A DNA stretch of 40,846 bases from assembly GCA_902774725.1 (NCBI GenBank), contig CACYJP010000013.1, forward strand, positions 1 to 40,846, in the 5' to 3' direction. Origin of the DNA: an uncultured Lachnospiraceae bacterium (GTDB lineage Bacteria; Bacillota; Clostridia; Lachnospirales; Lachnospiraceae). Positions 32,028 through 40,372 of this stretch are shown piece by piece. The position numbers and the translations under genes are program-made. The notes beneath the pieces were generated by a model. It had not been told where the DNA came from and did not search any database. It was given only the letters and a program-made list of their open reading frames with translations. Each line of letters opens with the position of its first letter. Positions within the stretch are counted from its first letter, which is position 1.

Positions 32028-32102
32028 ATAATGTGGTAGAATGACATAAGTGTCATAAGTCAAACTGCATTCCTGCTTGCAGGAAAAAATGAGTGTGCAG
32101 TT
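32020..32102 (+). promoter_or_regulatory. mnmG promoter and structured leader (copy A of a repeated element)
   Basis: An extended -10 TGGTAGAAT (32034-32042) lacks a clear -35. The leader carries the palindrome TGACATAAGTGTCA, then AACTGCA (32063-32069) pairing with TGCAGTT (32096-32102) around an inner hairpin TTCCTG-CTTG-CAGGAA (32070-32085). The same sequence, about 83% alike over its core, recurs upstream of the LCP gene at 35911-36000. Confidence 0.55.
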
Positions 32103-32124
32103 CGAAAAGTAGAAAAGGATATAT

Positions 32125-34035
32125 ATGAACGTAGAAGAAACGTATGACATCATAATAGTCGGAGCGGGACACGCAGGCTGCGAGGCGGCACTTGCTGCAG
32201 CAAGACTCGGTTTTGAAACAATCATGTTTACCGTCAGTCTTGACAGCGTTGCTCTCATGCCCTGCAACCCTAACATAGGTGGAAGCTCAAAGGGACACCT
32301 GGTTCGTGAGATAGATGCACTTGGTGGAGAGATGGGTAAGAACATAGACAAAACCTACATCCAGTCCAAGATGCTAAATGTATCAAAGGGGCCTGCAGTT
32401 CATTCACTAAGAGCACAGGCTGACAAGGGTGAATACACAAAGCAGATGAGGATGACACTTCAGGCAGAGCCGCACCTCACACTCAGGCAGGCTGAGGTTT
32501 CGGAGCTGATATTTGAGGCGTTGGGTGATGAAAATGAGCCGAAGGGCGCGGCAAACAGTACAGTAAAAGTAACCGGCGTAAAAACATTTTCAGGTGCCAT
32601 TTATCACGCAAAGGCTGTAGTTCTCTGTACGGGAGTTTACCTTAAAGCGATGTGTATCTATGGAGATACGATTACATATACAGGTCCGAATGGACTTATG
32701 GCAGCAAATCATTTGTCGGATTCTATGACAGAGGCCGGAATTCCTCTCAGGAGATTTAAGACCGGAACACCTCCGAGACTTGATAAGAATTCGATAGACT
32801 TTTCCAAAATGAGTGAGCAGAAGGGCGACGAGCATATCCAGCCGTTCTCCTTCACAAATACCGAGGAGGATATAGCAAGAGATCAGATATCCTGCTGGCT
32901 TACATATACCGGTGAAGAAACTCACGAAATAATAAAAGAAAACATAGATCGTTCGCCTCTTTTTTCGGGTGTCATTAAGGGAACCGGTCCGAGATACTGT
33001 CCATCGATAGAGGACAAGATAATGAAGTTCCCTGACAAGGAGAGACATCAGCTCTTTGTTGAACCGGAAGGGGAGTTTACTACGGAAATGTATCTCGACG
33101 GAATGTCATCCTCAATGCCAGAGGATGTTCAGTATCGAATGGTACACTCCGTTCCGGGACTTGAGAATGCCAAGATAGTCAGACCTGCATATGCAATCGA
33201 GTATGACTGCATATCTGCGACAGATCTGAAACCGTCACTGGAGTTCAAGTCTGTAAAGGGACTTTTTTCTGCCGGACAGATAAATGGAAGCAGTGGTTAC
33301 GAAGAGGCCGGAGCACAGGGGCTTATGGCAGGTATAAATGCTGCCAGACTTCTTCAGGGAAAAGAGCCGGTTGTACTTTCAAGATCGGATGGTTATATAG
33401 GAGTTCTTATAGATGACCTTGTTACAAAGGAAACCAAAGAGCCTTATAGAATGATGACGAGCCGAGCTGAGTACAGACTCCTCCTCAGACAGGATAATGC
33501 AGATCTCAGACTTACAGATATCGGTTATGAGATAGGTCTTATAGATGAAGCAAGGTACAAGACCTTCTGTAGAAAAAGAGAGATAATTAATTCTGAGATA
33601 GAAAGACTGAAGAGTGCGATGATAGGTGCGAATAAGGAGATACAGGAGTTCCTGGCATCAAATGAAAGCTCACCTATACATACAGCAGTTTCTATTGCAG
33701 ATATAATCAGAAGACCTGAGTTCAGCTACGAAAAGGTAAGTCCTATAGATAAGGAAAGACCGGAGCTTGAACTGACAAGAGAGATAATAGAACAGATAGA
33801 TATCTCTCTTAAGTATGAAGGCTACATCGAGAGACAGCAGAGACAGGTAAAACAGTTCCTTAAGATGGATAAGAAAAAAATACCTGCCGATATAGACTAT
33901 AGTGATGTAAAGAATCTGAGAATAGAAGCAAGACAAAAGCTTGAGCTTATAAGGCCTGAGACAATAGGTCAGGCATCGAGGATATCAGGCGTTTCACCTG
34001 CAGATGTAAATATGATACTTTTATATCTCAAATGA
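32125..34035 (+). CDS. mnmG: tRNA uridine 5-carboxymethylaminomethyl modification enzyme MnmG (GidA)
   Basis: MnmG is the FAD- and NADH-dependent partner of MnmE in wobble-uridine modification. The N-terminal Rossmann motif [20 protein letters not shown] is at residues 10-29. [17 protein letters not shown] and the catalytic-region cysteine in [14 protein letters not shown] follow. [19 protein letters not shown] is the second FAD signature, and the C-terminal helical domain binds MnmE. The 636 residues match the family. AAAAGGA lies before the ATG. Confidence 0.97.
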   Translation: MNVEETYDIIIVGAGHAGCEAALAAARLGFETIMFTVSLDSVALMPCNPNIGGSSKGHLVREIDALGGEMGKNIDKTYIQSKMLNVSKGPAVHSLRAQADKGEYTKQMRMTLQAEPHLTLRQAEVSELIFEALGDENEPKGAANSTVKVTGVKTFSGAIYHAKAVVLCTGVYLKAMCIYGDTITYTGPNGLMAANHLSDSMTEAGIPLRRFKTGTPPRLDKNSIDFSKMSEQKGDEHIQPFSFTNTEEDIARDQISCWLTYTGEETHEIIKENIDRSPLFSGVIKGTGPRYCPSIEDKIMKFPDKERHQLFVEPEGEFTTEMYLDGMSSSMPEDVQYRMVHSVPGLENAKIVRPAYAIEYDCISATDLKPSLEFKSVKGLFSAGQINGSSGYEEAGAQGLMAGINAARLLQGKEPVVLSRSDGYIGVLIDDLVTKETKEPYRMMTSRAEYRLLLRQDNADLRLTDIGYEIGLIDEARYKTFCRKREIINSEIERLKSAMIGANKEIQEFLASNESSPIHTAVSIADIIRRPEFSYEKVSPIDKERPELELTREIIEQIDISLKYEGYIERQQRQVKQFLKMDKKKIPADIDYSDVKNLRIEARQKLELIRPETIGQASRISGVSPADVNMILLYLK

Positions 34036-34072
34036 AGGGTATATAATGAATCAAAAGACTTCAGGAGAAAAA

Positions 34073-35047
34073 ATGAACTATATAGTTTTCGATCTTGAGT
34101 GGAACCAGAGCCATATAGGTCAGGCTGGTGAACATCCGAGGATGCCATTCGAGATAATTGAAATAGGGGCATTTAAACTGAATAAAAAGTATGAAACAAT
34201 CGGAGAATTCAGAAGACTCGTTTGTCCGAAGCTTTACCCTAAGCTTCACAGATATATAAAAGAGATTCTGAATTATGATGAAGAGGATCTTAAGAGCAAG
34301 GGCGTAGATTTTAAGAGTGCCTGCACTGACTTTCTGGAGTGGTGCAAGGAGGATCTCCCTGAGGGCGAGGAGTATAGATTCTGTACCTGGGGAGTTGCTG
34401 ATCTAAACTGTCTTCAGAATAATATGGATTTCTACAAGATGGAGAAGCTTCCTTTTCCACTTAGGTATTATGACATACAGCAGATCTTTTCAGAGAAATA
34501 TCTGAAGGACGGAAAGGTTTGTAAGCTTGAAAAGGCAGTGGAGCGTCTTAAGCTTAAGCAGGAAAGACCATATCATGCTGCAATAAATGACGCATTTTAT
34601 ACATCAATGATAATCCAGAAGGGACATCTCGGAAAATTCGAGGATAAGTATATCTTTGATATGTACAGACATCCGAAGGAAGCAAGTGATGAGATAATGG
34701 ACTATCATAATGGCATTATCGATCAGATAACTATAGACTATCCTTCGAAAAAGGATGCTATGAAGAATCAGGATGTAAACAGAGTTTATTGTCCAAAATG
34801 CGGAAGGATCACAACAGGCAGGATCAAATGGTTCCATCTGAATAATGGTTCTCAGGTGGCAGTAGGAAAATGCCTGCGTCACGGCAATATGATGGCTACG
34901 ATCAAATTCAAACCGTCATCTGTCAGCTCAAGCAATGTGTTTGTTGTTAAAAAGATAGAACCAATTAAAAAGAAAAAATACAAGGAGGTTCTGTTCAAGA
35001 GAGACCGATTACTAGAAAAGAGAAAGATTATAAAGGATCCTTCTTAG
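34073..35047 (+). CDS. DEDDh 3'-5' exonuclease with C-terminal zinc-finger-like domain
   Basis: The N-terminal RNase T/DnaQ-like domain has FDLEWNQ (D7, E9), the second acidic motif CTWGVADLNCLQNN, and HAAINDAFYT carrying the catalytic His and last Asp. The C-terminal part has YCPKCGRITTGR and GKCLRHGN, a likely C2-C-H zinc site that may grip nucleic acid. The start at 34073 is preferred: AGGAG lies 7 bases upstream, whereas the ATG at 34046 has a weaker site. The product is 324 residues. It follows mnmG by about 37 bases. Its 3' end overlaps the 3' end of rsmG by 20 bases on the other strand. The substrate (RNA or DNA) is undetermined. Confidence 0.85.
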   Translation: MNYIVFDLEWNQSHIGQAGEHPRMPFEIIEIGAFKLNKKYETIGEFRRLVCPKLYPKLHRYIKEILNYDEEDLKSKGVDFKSACTDFLEWCKEDLPEGEEYRFCTWGVADLNCLQNNMDFYKMEKLPFPLRYYDIQQIFSEKYLKDGKVCKLEKAVERLKLKQERPYHAAINDAFYTSMIIQKGHLGKFEDKYIFDMYRHPKEASDEIMDYHNGIIDQITIDYPSKKDAMKNQDVNRVYCPKCGRITTGRIKWFHLNNGSQVAVGKCLRHGNMMATIKFKPSSVSSSNVFVVKKIEPIKKKKYKEVLFKRDRLLEKRKIIKDPS

Positions 35048-35750
35048 CAGTACCCGGTTTCCTTGGGAATCTTTTTGGTGTGGCAGATACTTTTCTGATG
35101 ATAACAAAGCTTCTTTCTATGTCTGAATCGGCTAGATTGAAGCTTATTATATCTTCAAGCTTACCACCGAGGAGCTTTATTGCATTTTTAGCTTCAGTTA
35201 GTTCGTCTTTTATTTCGCCTGATTTATAAGCGATAAACAGACCATTTGGTTTAGCATATGGAAGACAGTATTCTGTCAGAACATTCATGCTTGCGACAGC
35301 TCTTGATACAACGAAATCGAAGCTGTCTCTTAGCTCGGCTTTTCTGGCGCCTTCTTCTGCGCGTGCATGTATAGCGGTAGTATCAGAGAGCTGAAGAGTA
35401 TCTATAACATCATTTAAGAAGCCTACTCTTTTGTTAAGAGAATCAAGAAGAGTGAGCTTTATTTGCGGAAATGCTATTTTAAGTGGAATAGCCGGGAAGC
35501 CCGCACCTGTACCGACATCTATAAGAGAGACGGACTTTTCTCGGATTGGAGCGGCTTTTTCAGTAGCACTTACAACAGACAAGCTGTCAGCAAAGTGCTT
35601 GAGGTAGAAATCCTCCGGCTCCGTGATGGCAGTCAGATTCATAACCTTATTTTTTTCAACGACCATATTCATATATTTTTCAAACTGAGACAGCTGTTCT
35701 TCTGTTAAGCTTATACCCAGCTGCTCTGAGTAGAATGATAAGTCTTTCAC
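35028..35750 (-). CDS. rsmG: 16S rRNA (guanine527-N7)-methyltransferase RsmG (GidB)
   Basis: RsmG methylates G527 of 16S rRNA (E. coli numbering); its loss causes low-level streptomycin resistance in several bacteria. The SAM motif LIDVGTGAGFPAIPLKI and the following LTLLDSLNKRVGFLNDV are typical, as are AEEGARK and VVSRAVASMNVL. The length is 240. The start is GTG (35748-35750) with GAGG 11 bases upstream; no ATG lies nearby. In most Firmicutes it follows mnmG on the same strand. Here it is inverted and faces the exonuclease gene, with overlapping 3' ends. Confidence 0.95.
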   Translation of the reverse strand: MKDLSFYSEQLGISLTEEQLSQFEKYMNMVVEKNKVMNLTAITEPEDFYLKHFADSLSVVSATEKAAPIREKSVSLIDVGTGAGFPAIPLKIAFPQIKLTLLDSLNKRVGFLNDVIDTLQLSDTTAIHARAEEGARKAELRDSFDFVVSRAVASMNVLTEYCLPYAKPNGLFIAYKSGEIKDELTEAKNAIKLLGGKLEDIISFNLADSDIERSFVIIRKVSATPKRFPRKPGTAKKDPL

Positions 35751-35811
35751 GTCTTTAGAAACCTCAACTTTATGTTTGGATTTTTGAATTAAGAGTGATA
35801 ATTCTTGTATA

Positions 35812-35841
35812 AGTCTATCATCATATGTTGTGGAGTGTCAA
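35812..35841 (-). promoter_or_regulatory. rsmG promoter
   Basis: On the minus strand a perfect TTGACA (35836-35841) and TAGACT (35812-35817) are separated by 18 bases. Confidence 0.55.
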
Positions 35842-35910
35842 AAGATACTTTAGTTGGTTGTTGTTACCATAGTGCACATTTTCAGAAATAATATATATAA
35901 ATTTGTGTGT

Positions 35911-36000
35911 TTTTTATAATGTATATGTGGTATCATAGGACAGAAGTGTCAAAAGTCAAGATGCGTTCGTGCTTGAAGGAGAAGCATAATGACCTTATGA
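35911..36000 (+). promoter_or_regulatory. LCP gene promoter and structured leader (copy B of the repeated element)
   Basis: An extended -10 TGGTATCAT (35928-35936) is followed by GACAGAAGTGTC. GTCA-AG-ATGC (35955-35964) then pairs with GCAT-AA-TGAC (35984-35993), keeping a hairpin although the bases differ from copy A. Shared blocks with copy A include TTTTTTATAATGT, AAGTGTCA, AAGTCAA and TGCTTG. A second inverted motif, TTATGACA, follows directly. Together with the rsmG promoter this fills the 280-base gap. Confidence 0.5.
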
Positions 36001-36030
36001 CAAAAGTAAAATAATCGATGGAGGGTAGTG

Positions 36031-37554
36031 ATGAAGAAGTTAAAAATAGCTGGATTTATACTCGCAGCGATTCAGCTTATTTTGTCAATTGCAGTGATTT
36101 GTGATATCAGCGAAACTAAAATGGTACCGCCTAGGTATATAATTTTGCTTGGCGTACTTTTATTCATTGTGTTTTTGATTGCTGTTTTCTTTTCAAAGAA
36201 GAGAAAGAAAGCATTTAAGATATGTGCCATAGTTATATCAGCGGTTATGTGCATCCTGCTTTGCGTTGCCATGTACTATCTGCGAATAACTAATAAGACG
36301 ATAGATGAAGTGACCGGTGTAAAGACAGAGGTCGATGAGATAAATGTATATGTTTCAGTAAATGATGAAGTAACATCAATTAATGAGGCTGTTAATAAGA
36401 ATTATGTATTCGGTACAGTTGCAACTGATGATCAGGAGCATATAAAGGAAACAATAGAGAAGATAGAAAAAGACTGCGGAACTACTATTGAGACGAAGCA
36501 GTATGACAGTATATTTGAGCTTATAGGAAACTTTGATAACGGACTTGTTAATTCGATCATAACTAACAAGGGTACTATACTCGCTCTTGAAAGTTCAGAG
36601 GATTATGCAGATTACTCACAGAAGCTGAAGGTTATAATGGAAGAAACCTTCGAGGAAGAGATTGAGACAGAGGAAGTAAACACAGGTGATAAGGATCACT
36701 TCTGTATGTATTTCAGCGGAATTGATACATTTGGCGCTGTTACTCAGAAGAGTAGAAGTGATGTCAATATAATCGGTGTTGTTAATAACGAGACAAAGCA
36801 GATACTTCTTGTTTCTACACCAAGAGACTATTATGTAACACTTTCAACAGGTCAGAAGGATAAGCTGACACATGCAGGTATCTACGGAATTGATTGCTCT
36901 ATGGATACTCTTGAGAATTTGTATGATGTTGAAATGAAGTATTATGTGAGACTTAATTTCTCAGGCTTCCAGAACATAATCAATCAGATCGGCGGAATCG
37001 ATGTTAATTCAGAGTACAGCTTCGTTTCTGAAACACAGGAAGGAACCTACTCATACGTTAAGGGTGTTAATCATCTGAATGGTGAGGAAGCACTTGGATT
37101 TGCTAGAGCAAGACATGCATTTAAGGATGGTGACCGTCAGCGTGGTAGAAACCAGATGCAGGTTATCAAGGCTACAATTCAGAAGCTTGAATCAGCAGAG
37201 ACACTTAAGAATTATGCAAATGTAATGGATCAGATGTCCGGATCATTCCAGACAGATATGACAAAGGACGAGGTAGGATACTACGTTCAGAGCACACTTG
37301 ATAACGGTGGCTGGGAAGTTCTTACATATAGCGTTGGTGGAGGCGATTCATCACAGAAGTGCTATTCGCTTGGTTCAAACGCATATGTAATGATGCCAAA
37401 TGAGGAAGATATCAAGTATGCTAAGGAACTCATTAACAGAGTTATTTCAAATGAAAAAGTAACTCAGGATGAGATCAACGTATATATCGAGAAGAAGGAT
37501 GCTGAGGATATCAATCAGGATCTGATGAATCAGGATACAACAGAAGAAGAATAA
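36031..37554 (+). CDS. LytR-CpsA-Psr family protein
   Basis: LCP enzymes attach teichoic acids, capsules or other glycopolymers to peptidoglycan outside the membrane. Three N-terminal membrane helices (about residues 4-25, 35-55 and 63-84) are followed by an accessory region (about 90-220) and the LCP domain. The LCP domain shows SRSDVNIIGVVN, LVSTPRDYYV, LNFSGFQNIINQIGGIDV and the arginine-rich ARARHAFKDGDRQRGRNQMQV. The ATG at 36031 has GGAGGG 7 bases upstream; the GTG directly before it is less likely. It is followed within 25 bases by a nucleotidyltransferase gene, consistent with a glycopolymer role. Confidence 0.9.
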   Translation: MKKLKIAGFILAAIQLILSIAVICDISETKMVPPRYIILLGVLLFIVFLIAVFFSKKRKKAFKICAIVISAVMCILLCVAMYYLRITNKTIDEVTGVKTEVDEINVYVSVNDEVTSINEAVNKNYVFGTVATDDQEHIKETIEKIEKDCGTTIETKQYDSIFELIGNFDNGLVNSIITNKGTILALESSEDYADYSQKLKVIMEETFEEEIETEEVNTGDKDHFCMYFSGIDTFGAVTQKSRSDVNIIGVVNNETKQILLVSTPRDYYVTLSTGQKDKLTHAGIYGIDCSMDTLENLYDVEMKYYVRLNFSGFQNIINQIGGIDVNSEYSFVSETQEGTYSYVKGVNHLNGEEALGFARARHAFKDGDRQRGRNQMQVIKATIQKLESAETLKNYANVMDQMSGSFQTDMTKDEVGYYVQSTLDNGGWEVLTYSVGGGDSSQKCYSLGSNAYVMMPNEEDIKYAKELINRVISNEKVTQDEINVYIEKKDAEDINQDLMNQDTTEEE

Positions 37555-37576
37555 AGGTACCAAAGGGGGGGAGCCT

Positions 37577-38461
37577 ATGGTAGATAATAATCAGAAGCCT
37601 GTACTTGTGGTATTAGCTGCAGGGCTTGGAAGTAGATTTAATGGTTTAAAGCAGATAGAGTCTGTAGATAACGATAATCATATACTTATAGATTATTCTA
37701 TTTATGATGCTATCGAGGCTGGTTTTTCGGAGATTGTATTTATAATCCGCAGAGATTTTGAAGAGCAGTTTAAGGAAGCCATTGGTAACAGGATCAGCGA
37801 AAAGATAAAGGTAACGTATGTTTATCAGTCTTTGCATGATTATCCGGGTGATATAGAGTTTCCGGAAGAAAGAAATAAACCATGGGGAACCACACATGCC
37901 CTTTGGAGTGCAAGAGAGGCTCTCAAGGGAAAGAGATTCCTGACTATAAATGCGGATGACTTTTATGGCCGTGGTGCTTATAAGAATGCGATGGACTTCT
38001 TTGACGAGGCAAAAGACGAAAACAGTCATGCATGTATATGTTATCTGTTGCATAATACTCTTTCTAAGAGTGGTACAGTTAACAGAGGTGTGTGCTACGC
38101 TGATGAAAACGGAATGCTCAGCAGGATAGATGAGGTAAAAAACATTCCGTTCGATAATGAGTTTCCACAGGGAACCCTGGCATCAATGAACCTTTGGGCT
38201 TTTTCTTCAGGATTTATAGATGATCTTACAACAAACTTTGAAAAAAGGTTTGTAGAAGGAGTAAAAGAGTCTCCTTTGAAGTTTGAAGAAACAATAACTG
38301 ATGCAGTTCAGGATATGGTCAGCAGAAATGCAGGAACCGTCAAATGTGTTATGACAGAAGAGACCTGGTTTGGTATGACATATATCGAGGATCTGCCGGA
38401 GGTTAAGGACAGACTTAAGAGTTTAAGAGAGGAAGGCGTTTATGTCAAAGAGAAGTGGTGA
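37577..38461 (+). CDS. Sugar-phosphate nucleotidyltransferase-like protein
   Basis: A GT-A-fold NTP transferase: the nucleotide-binding loop LAAGLGSRFNGLKQI is at residues 13-27 and the metal-binding TINADDFYG at about 120-128. WGTTHALW and GTLASMNLWAF match active-site regions of glucose-1-phosphate-type transferases. The length is 294. GGGGGGAG precedes the ATG. The sugar and nucleotide cannot be deduced. Its position between the LCP gene and a membrane protein gene (20-base overlap) suggests a small cell-surface glycan cassette. Confidence 0.82.
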   Translation: MVDNNQKPVLVVLAAGLGSRFNGLKQIESVDNDNHILIDYSIYDAIEAGFSEIVFIIRRDFEEQFKEAIGNRISEKIKVTYVYQSLHDYPGDIEFPEERNKPWGTTHALWSAREALKGKRFLTINADDFYGRGAYKNAMDFFDEAKDENSHACICYLLHNTLSKSGTVNRGVCYADENGMLSRIDEVKNIPFDNEFPQGTLASMNLWAFSSGFIDDLTTNFEKRFVEGVKESPLKFEETITDAVQDMVSRNAGTVKCVMTEETWFGMTYIEDLPEVKDRLKSLREEGVYVKEKW

Positions 38462-39056
38462 TTCGGCTACACCTTTTTATAAAAGAAAAAATGCTTATAA
38501 AAAGTCAGCCCGTTTTGCACTTTTCGGATGCCTGTTAATGCTCGCATCAGCCTTTCTTTATTGGAAGAATATATTTTTTAGAATATCAGAGAAGCAGTAT
38601 ACAGGGGTAAGTTTCTTTTCGGTTGCCAGGAAATGTTTTAAAATGGGAATCACGAAAAAAACTGTTATCCTTCCGATACTGCTTTTTGTATTTGTTGCGG
38701 CAGTTGTTTTTCTTATCATTGCTGCGATAAAGGACAACATAACGAAGAAGGAATTCTTCAGTAAAAGAAAAAAAAGGATAAGGCTAGCAGTACTTGCACT
38801 AACTCTTATCCTTGTCATTCTTATGGTTCATTCTCCTATTTTTAAGGAGGATCAGAACCTTTTACTCAGTACGCATAATTCCTGGAAAGCGTTTATAAAA
38901 TCCAGTCGAAGTACTTACGTAAAAGGCGTGGGCGAGATGTATAGTTATTATTTGGTTGGTCCGGGATTTATATCCTTCTTCCTGGGCTTGATACTATATA
39001 TCATATCAATAGGCTATAGCTTCGTTCTGGATACCCTGAACGAGGATGATGATTAA
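38442..39056 (+). CDS. Multi-pass membrane protein of unknown function
   Basis: The 204-residue product has four predicted membrane helices (about residues 21-40, 69-92, 108-127 and 171-195) and basic N-terminal and middle segments. The start overlaps the previous gene by 20 bases and has GAGGAAGG upstream, so it is translated from the same mRNA. I do not recognise the family. Its stop region overlaps the 3' end of tyrA by 4 bases on the opposite strand. Confidence 0.75.
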   Translation: MSKRSGDSATPFYKRKNAYKKSARFALFGCLLMLASAFLYWKNIFFRISEKQYTGVSFFSVARKCFKMGITKKTVILPILLFVFVAAVVFLIIAAIKDNITKKEFFSKRKKRIRLAVLALTLILVILMVHSPIFKEDQNLLLSTHNSWKAFIKSSRSTYVKGVGEMYSYYLVGPGFISFFLGLILYIISIGYSFVLDTLNEDDD

Positions 39057-39925
39057 ATACCATCAACCTCTTCCTTTGCGACCTTTCCGTCGTGAAGGAT
39101 CTGACGCAGATATTCTGCATCGCCCTCCTCGAGGGCTTTTTTATATTCACCGAGATATTTGATGATCTCATCCAGCTCAAATATCAGATTGTCCTTATTC
39201 TCAAGAAAGATTTCTGTCCACATATCTTCGTTCAGCCATGCAACTCTTGTCATATCCTTGTAGCTTCCCGCTGAGAAACCAAGATGCTCCTTTGCTGTAG
39301 GGCTCTTTATATAAGCATTTGATACTATATGCGGCATTTCTGAAGTGAAGGCTATCATTTTATCATGCTTCTCTGAAGAGCAGACAGTAATATTTGCAAA
39401 TCTGCAAGGACTCATTATATCTCTGATATGGTTCTGAAGCTTGGTATCATTTAAGTCTTCGGTAATAATTATCATATATGCATCTCTGAAAAGCGTTCCT
39501 GTACTATAGTTATAACCGGAGAATTTCTTTCCGGCCATTGGGTGTCCGCCCACAAATGTGAAACCGTGCTCACGTGCTATTTCAAAGCATTCCTTGCACA
39601 CGCGTCTTTTCAGGCCACCCGTATCAATAACAATTGCTCCCTTTTTGATGTATGGTGCGTTATCGCGCACGAAGTCAATTATAGCCTGATTATATAGTGC
39701 CGGGATTATCAGATCGCATTCACTTATATTTTCCTTTGTGAGAATCCCATCCAGAGTGCCATCAAGTGTGGCAAGCTCGCATACTGACTTATTCGTATCG
39801 TATCCAAGCATTTTCGCTTTAGTGTTTAGCCTGAACGCTTTTGCGAAAGAGCCTCCGATAAGTCCAAGGCCGACAACACCGATGGTTTTAATATTTGTTT
39901 TTTGAAAGTCACTTACTTTTGACAT
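39053..39925 (-). CDS. tyrA: Prephenate dehydrogenase
   Basis: TyrA oxidatively decarboxylates prephenate to 4-hydroxyphenylpyruvate in tyrosine synthesis. The NAD site GVVGLGLIGGSFAKAF is at residues 16-31. The family motifs IDTGGLKR, GGHPMAGKKFSGY, FTSEMPHIVSNA and GSYKDMTRVAW are present. The 290 residues cover the catalytic part without an ACT or chorismate mutase domain. AAGGAG lies 11 bases before the ATG, and a strong promoter is at 39973-40001. It stands alone, away from other aromatic-pathway genes in this window. Confidence 0.93.
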   Translation of the reverse strand: MSKVSDFQKTNIKTIGVVGLGLIGGSFAKAFRLNTKAKMLGYDTNKSVCELATLDGTLDGILTKENISECDLIIPALYNQAIIDFVRDNAPYIKKGAIVIDTGGLKRRVCKECFEIAREHGFTFVGGHPMAGKKFSGYNYSTGTLFRDAYMIIITEDLNDTKLQNHIRDIMSPCRFANITVCSSEKHDKMIAFTSEMPHIVSNAYIKSPTAKEHLGFSAGSYKDMTRVAWLNEDMWTEIFLENKDNLIFELDEIIKYLGEYKKALEEGDAEYLRQILHDGKVAKEEVDGI

Positions 39926-39972
39926 TTTTAAAATACTCCTTGTACTGTTGCTTTAGTGCTTTAGTGTAGTAA

Positions 39973-40001
39973 AGTATATCATCGGGTTTTATATATGTCA
40001 A
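39973..40001 (-). promoter_or_regulatory. tyrA promoter
   Basis: On the minus strand TTGACA (39996-40001), 17 bases, TATACT (39973-39978): almost full consensus. Confidence 0.85.
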
Positions 40002-40120
40002 CATTCGCCAGGTTGTGGTAAAATCTTTATTGTAAATAGTTTTCATATATGATAAAGTCACATTGTTTATTTAAAATACTCATATATTTATGGCGTACTA
40101 CGTTGATAGGGTGACAGAAG

Positions 40121-40372
40121 ATGGATACAGCTATAGACATTTTAAAAATAATAATAGGATTTGTGCTTCTTATAAAGGGAGCCGATTTTTTTGTTGAAGG
40201 TGCATCTGCGGTTGCAGCAAAGCTTGGAGTTCCTGAGCTGGTAATCGGTCTCACAATAGTAGCGATAGGCACAAGTGCACCGGAGGCGGCGGTTAGTATA
40301 AGCGCAGCACTTAAGGGAAATAACGGAATATCAATAGGAAATGTAGTCGGAAGCAACATTATGAACATCCTG
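40121..40372 (+). CDS. Sodium/calcium exchanger family protein, 5' part only
   Basis: The ATG at 40121 opens a frame whose first 84 residues are the N-terminal half of a CaCA-family antiporter. A first membrane helix (MDTAIDILKIIIGFVLLI) is followed by the alpha-1 repeat GTSAPEAAVSISAALKGNNG and GNVVGSNIMNIL. Homologues continue with further helices (NILL-x-LG...), but here the frame turns at about 40361-40375 into a citrate synthase. The exchanger is therefore truncated in this sequence, most likely by misassembly. An extended -10 TGGTAAAAT (40016-40024) may be its promoter. Confidence 0.8.
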
